From: Ramlibacter sp.
GTDB taxonomy: Bacteria; Pseudomonadota; Gammaproteobacteria; Burkholderiales; Burkholderiaceae_C
Reading direction: 5' to 3'
Assembly (NCBI GenBank): GCA_023701085.1
Contig: JAMPXR010000151.1
Span: 1 to 6,478 of the forward strand
DNA length: 6,478 nt
The notes beneath the pieces are model-generated. The model was not told the origin of the DNA. It was given only the letters and a program-made list of their open reading frames with translations, and ran no database searches. Made by a program: the position numbers and the translations under genes. Positions 1-5,807 of the stretch are shown piece after piece (position 1 is the stretch's first letter; the number at the start of each line of letters is the position of its first letter).

Positions 1-878
1 ACGTCAAACGCCGCGTCGCGCCCTACCTCGACCTGCAGCTGGTCGCCTTTCCGCAGGACGGCGCGCTGCGCTCGCCGCAGGGCGTCGAGAACCTGAAGCG
101 CGCGCTGGACCTGGGCGTGGACATCGTCGGCGGCATTCCGCATTTCGAGCGCAGCATGGCCGAAGGCGCCGCCAGCGTGAAGCTGCTGTGCGAGATCGCG
201 GCCGCGCGCGGCAAGCCCGTGGACATGCACTGCGACGAAACCGACGACCCGATGTCGCGCCACATCGAAACCCTGGCCTTCGAGGCCCAGCGCCTGGGCC
301 TGCAGGGCCGCGTGACCGGATCGCACTGCACGTCCATGCACGGCATGGACAACGACTACGCGGCCAAGCTGCTGTCGCTGATCGCGGACAGCGGCGTCGG
401 CATCGTGGCCAATCCGCTGATCAACATCACGCTGCAGGGCCGGCGCGACGGCTACCCCCGGCGCCGCGGCATGACCCGGGTGCCCGAGCTGATGGCGGCG
501 GGTGTGACTGTCGCGTTCGGCCACGACTGCGTCATGGACCCCTGGTACGCGCTGGGCTGCGCCGACATGCTGGACGTGGCGCACATGGGCCTGCACGTGG
601 CGCAGATGACGAGCCAGCAAGGCATGCGCGCCTGCTTCGATGCCGTGACCGCGAACGCGGCCAGGCTGATGCGGCTGGAACGCTATGGCCTGGCAGCGGG
701 CTGCGACGCGAGCTTCGTGCTGCTGCAGGCGCGTGGCGTGACCGAGGCCCTCCGGCTGCGCGCCCACCGGCTCAAGGTCTGGCGAAAAGGCAGGCTGCTG
801 GCCCAGACGCCCGAGACCGCGCCGCGGTTGAGCCTCGATGGCCGGCCAGGCACGACGGACTACGGTCTCCATCGCTGA
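1..878 (+). CDS. codA: Cytosine deaminase-family amidohydrolase, C-terminal part (5' end outside window)
   Basis: The reading frame is already open at base 3 and ends at TGA 876-878, so the N-terminus with the first metal-binding HxH lies upstream. The visible 291 or so residues follow E. coli CodA (compared from memory) motif by motif: VAFPQ-x-G with the substrate-binding Gln, DIVGGIPHFE, the catalytic HCDE (codons 228-239), GSHCTSMH with the next active-site His, NPLINITLQGR, TRVPELMAAGV, and FGHD-x-VMDPWY with the metal-ligand Asp (525-527). CodA is a cytosolic metal enzyme that deaminates cytosine to uracil and ammonia in pyrimidine salvage; it also acts on isoguanine. Odd point: the residue after the metal Asp is Cys (528-530) where E. 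coli CodA has Asp314, a residue that affects base specificity. The family is secure but the substrate is not; another cyclic amidine or modified base is possible. No transporter gene is visible next to it. Confidence 0.88.
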   Translation, partial: VKRRVAPYLDLQLVAFPQDGALRSPQGVENLKRALDLGVDIVGGIPHFERSMAEGAASVKLLCEIAAARGKPVDMHCDETDDPMSRHIETLAFEAQRLGLQGRVTGSHCTSMHGMDNDYAAKLLSLIADSGVGIVANPLINITLQGRRDGYPRRRGMTRVPELMAAGVTVAFGHDCVMDPWYALGCADMLDVAHMGLHVAQMTSQQGMRACFDAVTANAARLMRLERYGLAAGCDASFVLLQARGVTEALRLRAHRLKVWRKGRLLAQTPETAPRLSLDGRPGTTDYGLHR

Positions 879-1048
879 ATCGAAGTCTCCCAAGACCGTC
901 CCGCGCCCCACGCCGTCCGCGACCGCTGCGCGATACCTGCTCGAGCGTGGCCTGTTCTGTCACCGTTTAGCGAAGACTTCACACGCATGAGCACCTGAGT
1001 TGCCTGCCTGGCTGTTACTGTGGCGACGGCTCCGCGAAGAGCCCTCAC

Positions 1049-1053
1049 GAGGA
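1049..1053 (+). promoter_or_regulatory. Shine-Dalgarno site of the small exported protein
   Basis: GAGGA lies 6 bases before the ATG at 1060. It decides the start. The same frame stays open further upstream to a TTG at 1000, but starting there would put 20 mostly charged residues ahead of an otherwise clean signal peptide. A small 5-bp stem (1028-1032 with 1039-1043, GGCTC/GAGCC) sits just ahead of the site. Confidence 0.7.
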
Positions 1054-1059
1054 CGCACG

Positions 1060-1521
1060 ATGAAGTCAGCCCCGGTTCTGGTGACCCTTGTTTTCGCGTT
1101 GGCGTTCGGCAGCGCCCCCGCGCAGCAGAAAGAGCAGCAAGGGGCGGCTCGGGACAAGGCCACGCAGGACAAGACCGCCAGGGAAAGAGCGACCGGCCGG
1201 AAGGCGACGGCGCCAAAGGCCCGGCTGTCTCCCCCGGAGTTCGCCGAAGCCAGACTGGCCTATTGCAAGGGCCACGAAGCCCTGGGGGCGCTCGGGTTCC
1301 TGCGCCATGGACAGGGCCGCGACGTGGACGCGCTGCCACTGGTCATCCAGCGCGATTTCCGTGACATGAGGGGAGCGGACCTGCGGATGCGGATCTGGAG
1401 TCTCAACTACGGCATGAACGTGGCGGCCTCGGAACAGGAGGCCCAGCGAGGCGCATTCAGGCATTGCATGGACGGTTTCGCTCCCATCCTGGAGCAGATG
1501 CGATACGGCCCCTTGCGCTAG
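1060..1521 (+). CDS. Small exported protein of unknown function (153 aa)
   Basis: I do not recognise a family. The start is ATG 1060, supported by GAGGA 6 bases upstream. The N-terminus is a typical Sec signal peptide: K2, a hydrophobic core at about 5-17, then S-A-P-A with likely cleavage after A21. Residues 22-55 are a low-complexity Lys/Arg/Ala/Gln-rich linker that is probably disordered. From about residue 56 to the end the sequence looks folded and mostly helical (LSPPEFAEARLAYCKGHEALGAL and onward). Two cysteines, C69 and C136, could form a disulfide in the periplasm. There is no CXXCH, lipobox or transmembrane helix after the signal. It is alone on its strand, 181 bases after the deaminase gene, and ends 30 bases from the convergent cytochrome gene. 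Translation is supported by the start signals and the exported-protein layout; function is unknown. Confidence 0.72.
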   Translation: MKSAPVLVTLVFALAFGSAPAQQKEQQGAARDKATQDKTARERATGRKATAPKARLSPPEFAEARLAYCKGHEALGALGFLRHGQGRDVDALPLVIQRDFRDMRGADLRMRIWSLNYGMNVAASEQEAQRGAFRHCMDGFAPILEQMRYGPLR

Positions 1522-1551
1522 GGCCGATGGCGGCAACGAGTCGATCCGGCT

Positions 1552-2211
1552 CTATTTCATGGAAGAAACATAGGCGACCACGGCGGCGATGTCGCTGTCG
1601 GTCAAGGGCTTGACCTGGGCGACCATCTCGCGGTCGAGCCTGGCGCCGGTGCCGTCCCGGTAGCCCTTGAGCGACTGGGTCAGGTAGACCGTCTGCTGCC
1701 CGGCGATGCGCGAGTATTCGCGGGTGCCCCTGCCGTCGCGCTCGTGGCACTCCGCGCACCGCTTGGCGTAGAGTTCCCCGCCGCTTCTGGCCAGTGCGGG
1801 GTTCGCGGCGGGTTTGACGGCGACGGCCTGGTTCGCGTAGAACACCACCATGCCCACCTTCTCGTCGGGGCTCATGATGTTCACCAGACGCTTCTTGAAT
1901 TCATTGCTCTTGCGCTGCGTGGTACTGAACTCGCGCAATTGGGCCAGCAGGTAATAGGCGTTCTGCCCGGCCAGGTTGGGCACGTCGGGCTTGGCGCTGT
2001 TGCCGCCTTCGCCGTGGCAGTTTTCGCAGAACCCTGCAACTTTTTTTCCGATCCTGAACATCGCCTCCATCCGCGCGGGGCTGGCTTCCACGTCCTTCAG
2101 ACGCGCGTTCAGGTCGACCGGTGGCGCCGCGGCCGTTTGCCCGAAAACCGGCAGGGCCACAAGCATCGCGGCCGCCGCGGTGCCCATTGCGACGCGCATG
2201 CGCCTTGTCAT
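1552..2211 (-). CDS. Exported di-haem c-type cytochrome (cytochrome c4-like)
   Basis: This is a 219-residue protein with an N-terminal signal peptide (R3, R4, R6, hydrophobic core about 7-23, cleavage probably after G24 or A29). Two class I cytochrome c domains follow, with haem motifs CENCH (62-66) and CAECH (152-156). Likely sixth ligands are Met113 (NIMSPDE) in domain 1 and Met196 (DREMVAQV) in domain 2. Each domain ends with the usual helix (VGMVVFYA; IAAVVAYVSSMK). Length and tandem layout match cytochrome c4, which shuttles electrons in the periplasm, often to a terminal oxidase; no partner oxidase gene is visible here. The start at ATG 2211 is fixed by AGGAG 6 bases upstream; the frame stays open for 39 more codons upstream, but those cross a strong hairpin and carry no signal-like sequence. 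An A7 run in the coding strand (plus-strand T7, 2041-2047) lies just before the first haem motif. Confidence 0.92.
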   Translation of the reverse strand: MTRRMRVAMGTAAAAMLVALPVFGQTAAAPPVDLNARLKDVEASPARMEAMFRIGKKVAGFCENCHGEGGNSAKPDVPNLAGQNAYYLLAQLREFSTTQRKSNEFKKRLVNIMSPDEKVGMVVFYANQAVAVKPAANPALARSGGELYAKRCAECHERDGRGTREYSRIAGQQTVYLTQSLKGYRDGTGARLDREMVAQVKPLTDSDIAAVVAYVSSMK

Positions 2212-2217
2212 TCGTCT

Positions 2218-2222
2218 CTCCT
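2218..2222 (-). promoter_or_regulatory. Shine-Dalgarno site of the cytochrome gene
   Basis: On the minus strand AGGAG lies 6 bases before ATG 2211, within the purine-rich AAGAGGAGAGACGA. It selects this ATG over the in-frame ATG at 2328. Confidence 0.8.
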
Positions 2223-2239
2223 CTTGATACCCCGATGCT

Positions 2240-2279
2240 ACGTCAGCCGCGCGCGCTTTGGTTCGCGCGCGGCCGACGT
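2240..2279. repeat. 16-bp inverted repeat (long GC-rich hairpin) upstream of the cytochrome gene
   Basis: The arms at 2240-2255 and 2264-2279 are complementary at 15 of 16 positions around an 8-base loop (CTTTGGTT on the plus strand). The one mismatch, 2245 with 2274, becomes a G-U wobble in minus-strand RNA. It lies 28 bases upstream of the cytochrome ATG and 62 bases after the panE stop. There is no T-run on either side, so it is not a standard intrinsic terminator. It could be an intercistronic RNA hairpin that stabilises or partly terminates the panE transcript, or a protein-binding site; the sequence does not decide. Confidence 0.75.
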
Positions 2280-2341
2280 TGTCGCGCCGATGATGCACTT
2301 TGGGCAACTCGCCGCCGCGTCTTTCCATTGCGCCGCGCCCG

Positions 2342-3259
2342 TCAGCCCGAAACGGACCGCTTGCCCTCCAGGAGCTTCACCAGCGCCCACAACACCCTGT
2401 TGGCCGGAGTCGGAATCCCCAGTGCCTCGCCGCGCCGGACGATCAGCCCATTGAGATAGTCGATTTCGGTGGGTTTGCCGCGCGCCAGGTCCTGCGCCGT
2501 CGATGAATACTGGCCCGGCATGGTCTCCACGATCCCGTCCACGGCAGCGTGCACATCGCCGGGAAGCTGCACGCCCTCGGCTTGGGCAACGGCAAGGCAT
2601 TCGTCCACCACGTCGCGCATCACGGCTCTCACGCCCATGCCTGCCACCGCCTGGCCGTACGGACGCTGAGAGATGGCGGAAACCGCGTTGTAGGCGCAGT
2701 TGATCACGAGCTTGGTCCACAGCGCGCCGCGGACATTGCGCGAGACCTCCGTAGGTACGCCGGCTTCGCTCAAGAGCTTCGCGGCCTCGTCACTGCCTGC
2801 GGACGGCTCGATCACCAGCTCGCCGCGGCCGTGGTGCTTCACGTGGCCCGGGCCGGCCATTTCGGTGGCCACGTACACGACTGCGGCCGCTACCTGGTGC
2901 GGCGGCAGCACGGCACGCAAGCGGTCGGCGTTGTCCACGCCGTTTTGCAGGGTCAGCACCAGCGCGTCGGGCGCCAGGTGCGGCCGCATCCGGGCGCCGG
3001 CCGCTTCGGTGTCGGGGGACTTCACGCACAAGAGAACGAGGCGCGCGCCCTGCACGGCACCGGGTTGCGCACTGGCGCCCAGGCGGACCTGCTCGTCGAA
3101 GGTCCGGGTTTCCATGCGCAGGCCGTCGCGCTGGATGGCTTGCACGTGCTGGGGCCGGGCGATCAGCACGACCTCGTGGCCCGCGCGCGCGAGCATGCCG
3201 CCGAAGTAGCAGCCGACGGCGCCAGCGCCCATGACGGCGACTTTGGGGGCAGAGGTCAT
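2342..3259 (-). CDS. panE: 2-dehydropantoate 2-reductase family protein (PanE/ApbA)
   Basis: This is a 305-residue cytosolic oxidoreductase. The family member PanE reduces ketopantoate to pantoate with NADPH in pantothenate/CoA synthesis. The Rossmann glycine motif GAGAVG is at 11-16, followed by CYFGGMLARAGHEV. LLCVKSPDT (76-84) and LTLQNGVDN (102-110) match the conserved VK and QNG segments. The C-terminal ApbA_C domain carries the expected catalytic Lys183 in LWTKLVINCAYNAVSAI, and SST-AQDLARGKPTEIDYLNG (252-271) with the expected acidic residue Glu265. Start ATG 3259 is the only choice: an in-frame TAG (3269-3271) lies just upstream. No Shine-Dalgarno sequence precedes it. Relatives with other 2-oxoacid substrates exist, and genomes often carry several paralogues, so pantoate synthesis is the likely but unproven role. 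The cytochrome gene follows 130 bases downstream on the same strand. Confidence 0.9.
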   Translation of the reverse strand: MTSAPKVAVMGAGAVGCYFGGMLARAGHEVVLIARPQHVQAIQRDGLRMETRTFDEQVRLGASAQPGAVQGARLVLLCVKSPDTEAAGARMRPHLAPDALVLTLQNGVDNADRLRAVLPPHQVAAAVVYVATEMAGPGHVKHHGRGELVIEPSAGSDEAAKLLSEAGVPTEVSRNVRGALWTKLVINCAYNAVSAISQRPYGQAVAGMGVRAVMRDVVDECLAVAQAEGVQLPGDVHAAVDGIVETMPGQYSSTAQDLARGKPTEIDYLNGLIVRRGEALGIPTPANRVLWALVKLLEGKRSVSG

Positions 3260-3263
3260 GCCG

Positions 3264-3281
3264 GCATTCTAGAAAGAATGC
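3264..3281. repeat. Perfect 7-bp inverted repeat in the panE/EVE divergent region
   Basis: GCATTCT (3264-3270), spacer AGAA (3271-3274), then AGAATGC (3275-3281) form a perfect dyad. It starts 4 bases upstream of the panE ATG and 62 bases before the EVE gene ATG. Size and position fit an operator for a dimeric regulator or a short RNA hairpin. It overlaps the -10-like sequence described for panE. Confidence 0.6.
3266..3271 (-). promoter_or_regulatory. Possible -10 element for panE (leaderless start)
   Basis: The minus strand reads TAGAAT, five of six matches to TATAAT, and its downstream edge is 6 bases before the panE ATG. A transcript from it would begin at or next to the start codon, which would fit the absence of a Shine-Dalgarno site. 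There is no recognisable -35 at the right spacing, so this is tentative. Confidence 0.22.
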
Positions 3282-3343
3282 AAGGAGGTCGCCGGTCACG
3301 CCCCGCAACGAGGTCCCTGCCGGAACCGAGAGACAATGCCGCC

Positions 3344-3802
3344 ATGAAAAAGTATTGGCTGATGAAATCCGAGCCGGACGAGGTGTCGGTTGACGATGCG
3401 CTCGCTGCCCCGGATGCGACCGTGCCATGGACCGGCGTTCGCAACTACCAGGCCCGCAATTTCATGCGCGACCAGATGCGCATGGACGACGGCGTTCTGT
3501 TCTATCACTCCAGCTGCGCCGAGCCGGGCATCGTCGGCATTGGGCGTGTGGCGTCCACGCCCTATCCGGATCCGACGCAGTTCGACAAGAAATCACCCTA
3601 CCACGATCCGGCTTCCAAGCCCGAACAGCCGCGCTGGATGCTGGTGGACGTGCAGGTGCTGCGCAAGATTCCGAATCTCACGCTCACCCAGATGCGTGCC
3701 AGGCCCGAACTGGCCGACATGCTGGTCCTCAAGAGGGGCAATCGCCTGTCGATCACGCCGGTGGAGCCCAAACACTGGAGGGCGATCGTCGGAAATCCCT
3801 GA
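3344..3802 (+). CDS. EVE domain-containing protein (152 aa)
   Basis: The whole protein is one EVE domain, a PUA-like fold. The hallmark start KYWLMKSEPDEVS (3-15), then WTGVRNYQARNFMRD (29-43), GVLFYHSS (50-57), PGIVGIGRV, YPDPTQFD, and the C-terminal LVLKRGNRLSITPV with HW near the end all match the family, and the length is typical. Structures of bacterial and human (THYN1) relatives show a pocket that can hold a modified base, so the inferred role is recognition of modified nucleic acid; the cellular job of most bacterial members is not settled. The frame runs open far upstream, but only because it is antisense to panE; ATG 3344 is chosen because family members begin MKYW or MKKYW. The ribosome site is weak (GAGAGA at about 3328-3333). 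It is divergent from panE and has no restriction, methylase or defence gene beside it here. Confidence 0.93.
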   Translation: MKKYWLMKSEPDEVSVDDALAAPDATVPWTGVRNYQARNFMRDQMRMDDGVLFYHSSCAEPGIVGIGRVASTPYPDPTQFDKKSPYHDPASKPEQPRWMLVDVQVLRKIPNLTLTQMRARPELADMLVLKRGNRLSITPVEPKHWRAIVGNP

Positions 3803-3839
3803 GTGCGCAGCGGCCGCCGCCGGCGCGCGTGGAGCCCGC

Positions 3840-3869
3840 GACGAGAGCTCAAGCGCGGTCGAGCTCGTC
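3840..3869. repeat. Imperfect hairpin at the EVE/kinase convergent junction
   Basis: GAGCTC at 3845-3850 pairs with GAGCTC at 3861-3866. Pairing extends to GAC/GTC (3840-3842 with 3867-3869) across a 2-base bulge. It spans the kinase stop codon, between two convergent genes. There is no T-run, so a role in ending either transcript is only a guess. Confidence 0.25.
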
Positions 3870-5696
3870 CCGCCCGGCGGCGACGGAAATCGGGAACCTG
3901 GCGCGGATCCGCGTCCCGCGCCCCGCGCCGGCGTCGATTTCGAAGCTGCCGCCGACCAGCCCTGCGCGTTCTTCCATCGACATCAGGCCGAAGTGCTTCC
4001 TGCGCTCCTCGGCCGAGCGGTAGTGCTCGACATCGAAACCCGCGCCGTTGTCGGACACGATCAGCTCCAGGATTTCGCCCGCCATCCTCAGCTGCACCTT
4101 GACGTCGCTGGCGCCCGCGTGTCGCGCCGCATTGGAAAGAGCCTCCTGGGCGATCCGAAAGCAGGCGGTCCGGATGCCGGCCGGTATCTCGTGCGGCACC
4201 TCGCCGCACTCGAGAACTGTCTTCCATCCGGCCGCCTTGGCCTGCTGCTCGAGCGTCCATTCCAGGGCGTCGGCCACGTCCAGGTCGTCGAGCATCGTCG
4301 GCCGAAGGTTCTGCACGACGGCGCGGATGTGGGCGATCGCGGCGTCCACCACCGCGACGCAATCCGGCATGCGAGCCGCCGCCCCGTCCGCACCGCGCAG
4401 CATCTGCATCAGGTCCATGCGGATCACCGTCAGTGACTGCCCTGTCCCGTCGAGCTCCCGCGCGATGTCGCGGCGCTCCTGCTCCTGCGCGGAAATGAGC
4501 TGCGACGACAGATCCCGCAGCCGCAGCTTGGCGTCGAGCAACTCCGCATTCGAGTTGCTCAATTCGGCGGTACGTTCCTGCACCAGCGCCTCCAGGGAGC
4601 GGTTCAGCCGTTGCAGTTTCTCTTCGGCGCGCATGCGCTCCTGCATTTCGCCGCGCAGCGCGTCCGCCGAGCGCCGGTGCTCGGTGAGGTCGCGCACGAT
4701 CATGGAAAATCCGCGCGATTCCCCGCGCGAATCGCGCAGCGGCGTCATCACGATGCTGGCCCAGAACGCCGAGCCGTCGCGACGCGCCAGCCAGCCTTCT
4801 TCGGAGAACCGCCCTTGCGAGGCGGCGGCCTGCAATGTGCGTCCCGGCTTTTGCTGCTGGACGTCCTCCGTGAGGTAGAAACTGGCGAAATCGCGGCCCA
4901 GGATGTCTTCGGCGCGATAGCCGCTGATCCGCTCCGCCCCCATGTTCCAGGTGGCCACCCGGCCTTCGAGATCGAGCATCACGATGGCGTAGTCGAGAAC
5001 GCTGCTGGTCATGAGATGGAAGCGGTGCTCGCTGGCGAGCAGCGCCTCGCGGGCCGTACGGTGGCGCCGGACCAGCAGGTAAAGCACGCCCAGCCCCACC
5101 ACCAGCAGGACCACGAGCGATGCCATCGCGGCCCAGAACCACCGCAGCCGCCGCTCATGGTCGGCAAGCCGCTCGCGCAGGAGCTGCTCCTCCTGCGTTT
5201 CCAGGCCTTCGAGCAGAACACGAAGGTGGGCCATCTGCTCGTCCGGCAACCTCGTGTCGACGATGGCCTTGGCGGCATCGAAACCGCCCGCGCGACGCGC
5301 CTCGACCAGTTGGGACGCCGAGTCCAGCCGCGCGACCAGGATGCGCTCCAGCTCCGCCAGGCGCTGCCGCTGCGCGGCGCTGTCCGCGAGCAACGCCCGC
5401 AAGCGGGCGGTCTCCGCGGCGATGGCGGCGCGACCGCTGCGGTATGGCTCCAGGTCTTCCTCCCGCCCGCTGATCGTGTAGCCGCGGTGACCGTTCTGGA
5501 TGTCGACCACGGCCGCCCGTGTTCGCGCGATCGTGGTGAGAACTTCGTGCGTATGGCTGACCCACGCCGCCGCGCGGTTTTGCTCCAGCGATACCCAGTA
5601 GCCCGCGAACACGAGCGCGACCGCCACACAGGCGGCCGCTACGAAACCGGACAACGTAAGGTCGCCACGGCCGGGATGGGAAATCTCGGCGTTCAC
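3849..5696 (-). CDS. CHASE3-PAS sensor histidine kinase (HisKA_3 type) lacking the phosphoacceptor His
   Basis: This is a 615-residue inner-membrane sensor. Order: TM1 about 15-35; periplasmic CHASE3 domain about 36-180 with the hallmark QNGHRGYTISG (67-77); TM2 about 187-209; PAS domain about 220-340 (WNMGAERISGYRAEDILGRDF at 250-270); coiled coil about 341-400; HisKA_3 dimerisation region about 400-470; ATPase domain about 505-605. ATP-binding motifs look intact: N box QEALSNAARHA (517-527), DNGAGF (549-554), HFGLMSMEERA (568-578), GRGT (592-595). The dimerisation helix reads RRDIARELDGTGQSLT (408-423); the family pattern is RELHDGxGQ, so the phosphorylated His is absent while D416 and Q420 (DxxxQ) remain. 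Start is GTG 5696, forced by an upstream in-frame stop (5739-5741) and lacking a good ribosome site. No response regulator lies nearby. Known relatives pair with NarL/FixJ-type regulators. Domain assignment is secure; signalling activity is uncertain. Confidence 0.93.
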   Translation of the reverse strand: MNAEISHPGRGDLTLSGFVAAACVAVALVFAGYWVSLEQNRAAAWVSHTHEVLTTIARTRAAVVDIQNGHRGYTISGREEDLEPYRSGRAAIAAETARLRALLADSAAQRQRLAELERILVARLDSASQLVEARRAGGFDAAKAIVDTRLPDEQMAHLRVLLEGLETQEEQLLRERLADHERRLRWFWAAMASLVVLLVVGLGVLYLLVRRHRTAREALLASEHRFHLMTSSVLDYAIVMLDLEGRVATWNMGAERISGYRAEDILGRDFASFYLTEDVQQQKPGRTLQAAASQGRFSEEGWLARRDGSAFWASIVMTPLRDSRGESRGFSMIVRDLTEHRRSADALRGEMQERMRAEEKLQRLNRSLEALVQERTAELSNSNAELLDAKLRLRDLSSQLISAQEQERRDIARELDGTGQSLTVIRMDLMQMLRGADGAAARMPDCVAVVDAAIAHIRAVVQNLRPTMLDDLDVADALEWTLEQQAKAAGWKTVLECGEVPHEIPAGIRTACFRIAQEALSNAARHAGASDVKVQLRMAGEILELIVSDNGAGFDVEHYRSAEERRKHFGLMSMEERAGLVGGSFEIDAGAGRGTRIRARFPISVAAGRDELDRA

Positions 5697-5735
5697 GAGA
5701 AGATGGGGGAAAGGGGAGGCAACAGGCTCCTGAAA

Positions 5736-5798
5736 ATTTTAGCGAGGCTGTGCGGCCCGTACAGCAAACCGGACTCGGCGGCAGCTGATTAATGTCAA
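5736..5798 (-). promoter_or_regulatory. Possible promoter region of the sensor kinase gene
   Basis: On the minus strand there is a consensus-perfect -35 hexamer TTGACA (5798-5793) just after the clpA terminator, and a -10-like TAAAAT (5741-5736) about 40 bases upstream of the GTG start. They are some 51 bases apart, so they are not one promoter. TTGACA has only AGTCCG at 17-bp spacing, and TAAAAT has only CTGTAC. Either could work with an activator; neither is a convincing sigma-70 promoter. Confidence 0.25.
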
Positions 5799-5807
5799 AG
5801 CACAATG

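Noticed and set aside
1000..1059. TTG start at 1000 for the small exported protein
   Set aside because: It has no ribosome site and adds 20 residues, several of them Arg or Glu, ahead of the signal peptide. ATG 1060 has GAGGA at the right distance.
2212..2328. N-terminal extension of the cytochrome by 39 residues to ATG 2328
   Set aside because: It would place a charged stretch ahead of a normal signal peptide and would run through the 2240-2279 hairpin. The ATG at 2211 has a good ribosome site.
2549..3343. Upstream extension of the EVE frame by 265 codons across the panE gene
   Set aside because: This part is antisense to panE and His/Gly-rich. EVE proteins begin at the MKKYW found at 3344, and the remaining 152 residues are a full-length domain.
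3278..3343. ATG 3278 as an alternative start for the EVE gene
   Set aside because: No ribosome site precedes it (AAGGAGGT lies after it), and the added 22 residues have no counterpart at the usual MKYW start of the family.
3810..3817. GCGGCCGC palindrome between the EVE and kinase genes
   Set aside because: An 8-bp palindrome is expected by chance in DNA this GC-rich, and it has no T-run or partner element.
3598..5142. A 514-codon open frame on the minus strand, in another frame from the kinase
   Set aside because: The translation is Arg/Gly/Ala-rich and shows no domain. The kinase frame has continuous domain matches across the same bases.
4611..5792. A 393-codon open frame on the plus strand, opposite the kinase gene
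   Set aside because: It is antisense to a clearly conserved sensor kinase. Its protein is rich in Arg, His, Gly and Pro with no family motif, as expected from GC-rich codon bias.
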